Under the pieces are notes generated by a model that ran no database searches, had not been told where the DNA came from, and saw only the letters and a list, made by a program, of their open reading frames with translations. The position numbers were made by a program, and so were the translations under genes. This document shows positions 6,729 to 6,764 of a stretch of 6,764 nt of DNA, in pieces. Numbering within the stretch: the stretch's first letter is position 1; every line of letters begins with the position of its first letter. This DNA is from an uncultured Bacteroidota bacterium (GTDB lineage: Bacteria > Bacteroidota > Bacteroidia > Chitinophagales > Chitinophagaceae): positions 1 to 6,764 of the forward strand of contig CALLKA010000137.1 in NCBI GenBank assembly GCA_938008665.1. Direction: 5' to 3'.

Positions 6729-6744
6729 TAAATCACTTGATTTA
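6729..6744. repeat. 16-bp palindrome upstream of mutY
   Basis: TAAATCA (6729-6735) and TGATTTA (6738-6744) are perfect inverted repeats separated by CT, about 45 bp upstream of the mutY ATG. The two-fold symmetry and position would suit a dimeric regulator's operator, but it matches no operator I can name with confidence and AT-rich DNA yields such palindromes by chance. The rest of 6684-6764 shows only imperfect -7-like boxes (for example TAGGTTTA and TATTTTTA on the minus strand) with no paired -33 element, so I call no promoter there. Confidence 0.35.
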
Positions 6745-6764
6745 TTATGTATTATTATTTTTAG

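Overview
The window looks like an ordinary chromosomal segment of a Bacteroidota bacterium, possibly of the Chitinophagia/Sphingobacteriia side; the class is an inference. The main clue is an adjacent gldE-gldD gliding-motility pair downstream of mutY. Supporting clues are a Bacteroidetes-type DUF3109 protein, low GC content by eye, and no recognisable Shine-Dalgarno sequence before any start codon, which is common in this phylum.

Layout. Positions 1-573 (+) hold the 3' part of purH (last two steps of IMP synthesis), cut by the window edge. It is followed after 47 bp by a complete EamA/DMT-family membrane transporter (621-1547, +). A 46-bp convergent gap with a weak hairpin/T-tract follows. 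Everything from 1594 to 6683 is on the minus strand and reads, in transcription order: mutY (A/G mismatch adenine glycosylase), gldE (CNNM/CorC-like membrane protein with CBS domains), gldD (gliding lipoprotein), a DUF3109 cysteine-rich protein, and a LutB-type lactate-utilisation iron-sulfur protein. The gaps are 38 bp, an 8-nt overlap, 27 bp and 20 bp, so the five genes could be one transcription unit. The last 81 bp (6684-6764) are AT-rich upstream DNA of mutY with a 16-bp palindrome. No stretch above 300 bp lacks a gene.

How the genes work together. GldE and GldD are the only pair with a clear functional link (gliding, and in gliding species the linked type IX secretion apparatus). MutY, DUF3109 and LutB appear to be co-transcribed rather than functionally coupled. 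LutB stands without its usual partners LutA and LutC in this window, next to another cysteine-rich protein. Points worth a second look are that isolated LutB/DUF3109 pair, the direct mutY-gldE junction without the ssb gene I expect between them, an imperfect roughly 70-bp direct repeat at the mutY 3' end, the TTG start of gldE, and the palindrome upstream of mutY. I see no RNA gene, CRISPR array, insertion sequence, phage gene or defence system, and nothing that clearly amounts to a new biological system.
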